Origin: Streptomyces antnestii
GTDB taxonomy: Bacteria > Actinomycetota > Actinomycetes > Streptomycetales > Streptomycetaceae
DNA length: 64,000 bases
Direction of reading: 5' to 3'
NCBI RefSeq assembly: GCF_004005495.1
Contig: NZ_RZYA01000004.1
Span: 391,721 to 455,720 of the forward strand
The position numbers and the translations under genes are program-made. Every line of letters begins with the position of its first letter. Positions within the stretch are counted from its first letter, which is position 1. This document shows, piece after piece, positions 63,478 to 64,000 of this stretch. The notes under the pieces are model-generated. The model did no database searches. It had not been told where the DNA came from and was given only the letters and a program-made list of their open reading frames with translations.

Positions 63478-64000
63478 GACCGCGCCCCTCCCCCCACACC
63501 ACCGGCCGGCCCCCCACGCAGGGGGCCGTCCACATCAAGTCCGTCCCGGTCCGGGCCGGGCCCCCGGCCCACGCCTACGTCGGCGCCCACGACGACGCCT
63601 ACGTCGGCACCGGCGCCGTGCCCCGAGCCCTGGCCACGGCCCAGGTCCGCGGCCACGCCGGCGGCCACGGCTACGTGGGTGGGCACGCCCGCCCCGGCGC
63701 GGTGTCTCGCGCCCAGGTCAGCGTCCACGGCCACGCCGGCAGCTGCGGCTACGTGGGTGGGCACGACTGCCCAGGGACCCGCGCCCCGCTCACGGCCCGC
63801 GCTCGTGCCCGCGCCGGCGCGGTGCCCCGCGGCCGGGTCAGCGTCCACGGCCACATCGGCGGCGACGCCTACGTGGGTGGGCACGACTGCCCAGGGACCC
63901 GCGCCCCGCTCACGGCCCGCGCTCGTGCCCGCGCCGGCGCGGTGCCCCGCGGCCGGGTCAGCGTCCACGGCCACATCGGCGGCGACGCCTACGTGGGTGG
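63474..64000 (-). CDS. C-terminal part of an unidentified gene, 40-residue repeats
   Basis: The frame is open to the window edge on the minus strand and ends in TGA overlapping the transglutaminase start. The visible 175 residues contain two near-identical copies of a 40-residue unit (AVDADPAAGHRAGAG..., GPWAVVPTHV...) plus degenerate ones, then a Gly/Val/Asp-rich end. By operon context the gene should encode a DUF58 protein, but its conserved domain lies outside the window. The repeats are low in hydrophobic diversity and likely disordered. Confidence 0.6.
   Translation of the reverse strand, partial: THVGVAADVAVDADPAAGHRAGAGTSAGRERGAGPWAVVPTHVGVAADVAVDADPAAGHRAGAGTSAGRERGAGPWAVVPTHVAAAAGVAVDADLGARHRAGAGVPTHVAVAAGVAADLGRGQGSGHGAGADVGVVVGADVGVGRGPGPDRDGLDVDGPLRGGPAGGVGGGARS
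63661..64000. repeat. 120-bp tandem repeat running off the window
   Basis: 63781-63840 equals 63901-63960 exactly, and 63721-63780 matches 63841-63900 with six or so changes. The next copy begins at 63961. A shortened copy precedes at 63661-63720. Confidence 0.92.

Overview
The window is a very GC-rich stretch of actinobacterial chromosome and almost certainly comes from a Streptomyces. Supporting signs are strong third-position GC bias, many GTG starts, a class II DAHP synthase, a His-rich DUF4396 protein, an SAV_6107-type HEPN protein, SAM-IV and TPP riboswitches, and a trp leader peptide of the Streptomyces type. No transposase, integrase, tRNA, rRNA or CRISPR array was seen. It reads as conserved core chromosome, with short GC-rich repeat tracts between some genes.

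Layout. 0.3-9.6 kb: respiratory chain genes ctaCDF, then an L,D-transpeptidase and a degenerate receiver protein pointing against each other, then ctaE-qcrCAB. 9.7-16 kb: trpD, a SAM-IV riboswitch with a class V aminotransferase, a stand-alone RAM-domain protein overlapping a rhomboid protease, a zinc-ribbon protein and a NYN-domain protein. 15.7-22 kb: cell envelope genes (two tandem NlpC/P60 hydrolases, a zincin-like lipoprotein, a GT87 mannosyltransferase, PimB-like mannosyltransferase). 22-32.6 kb: long-chain acyl-CoA ligase, phosphoesterase, SRPBCC protein, ArsA-like ATPase, the glkA pair, EEP-family protein, alpha/beta hydrolase, PlsC. 32.6-36.8 kb: MacS/MacR-like two-component system, 6-phosphofructokinase, D-2-hydroxyacid dehydrogenase. 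36.7-41.2 kb: TrpE-TrpG fusion with leader attenuator, divergent DAHP synthase, bfd and bfr. 41.4-52 kb: molybdopterin oxidoreductase, DUF4396 protein behind a CsoR-like palindrome, endonuclease IV, PASTA kinase, thiO-thiS-thiG behind a TPP riboswitch, ferredoxin reductase, Rv2175c-like protein, thiE, metF. 52-64 kb: Tyr/Gln-rich membrane protein, phytoene-desaturase-like flavoprotein, TetR with YhgE/Pip exporter and degenerate ABC ATPase, HEPN protein, methyltransferase, DUF3040 protein, transglutaminase, and a partial gene ending in 120-bp tandem repeats.

How it works together. The first block supplies the bcc-aa3 supercomplex. trpD, trpEG and the DAHP synthase feed tryptophan synthesis, and a 100-bp region holds the trp leader start and a divergent, apparently leaderless DAHP synthase promoter. 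thiO, thiS, thiG and thiE make thiamine phosphate. Regulatory elements visible by eye are SAM-IV and TPP riboswitches, the trp attenuator, an iron box (bfd), a CsoR-like site, a TetR-type palindrome, a Crp-like site (pfkA), a MacR-like box and strong hairpin terminators. At least eleven genes have a -10-like hexamer 6-8 nt before the start codon, as expected for leaderless mRNAs. From memory, gene order resembles the Mycobacterium tuberculosis Rv2172c-Rv2200c region, so this looks like an ancestral actinobacterial neighbourhood.

Limits. All calls come from reading sequence without database searches. Starts are chosen by ribosome-binding site, leaderless -10 or family knowledge, and alternatives are stated.
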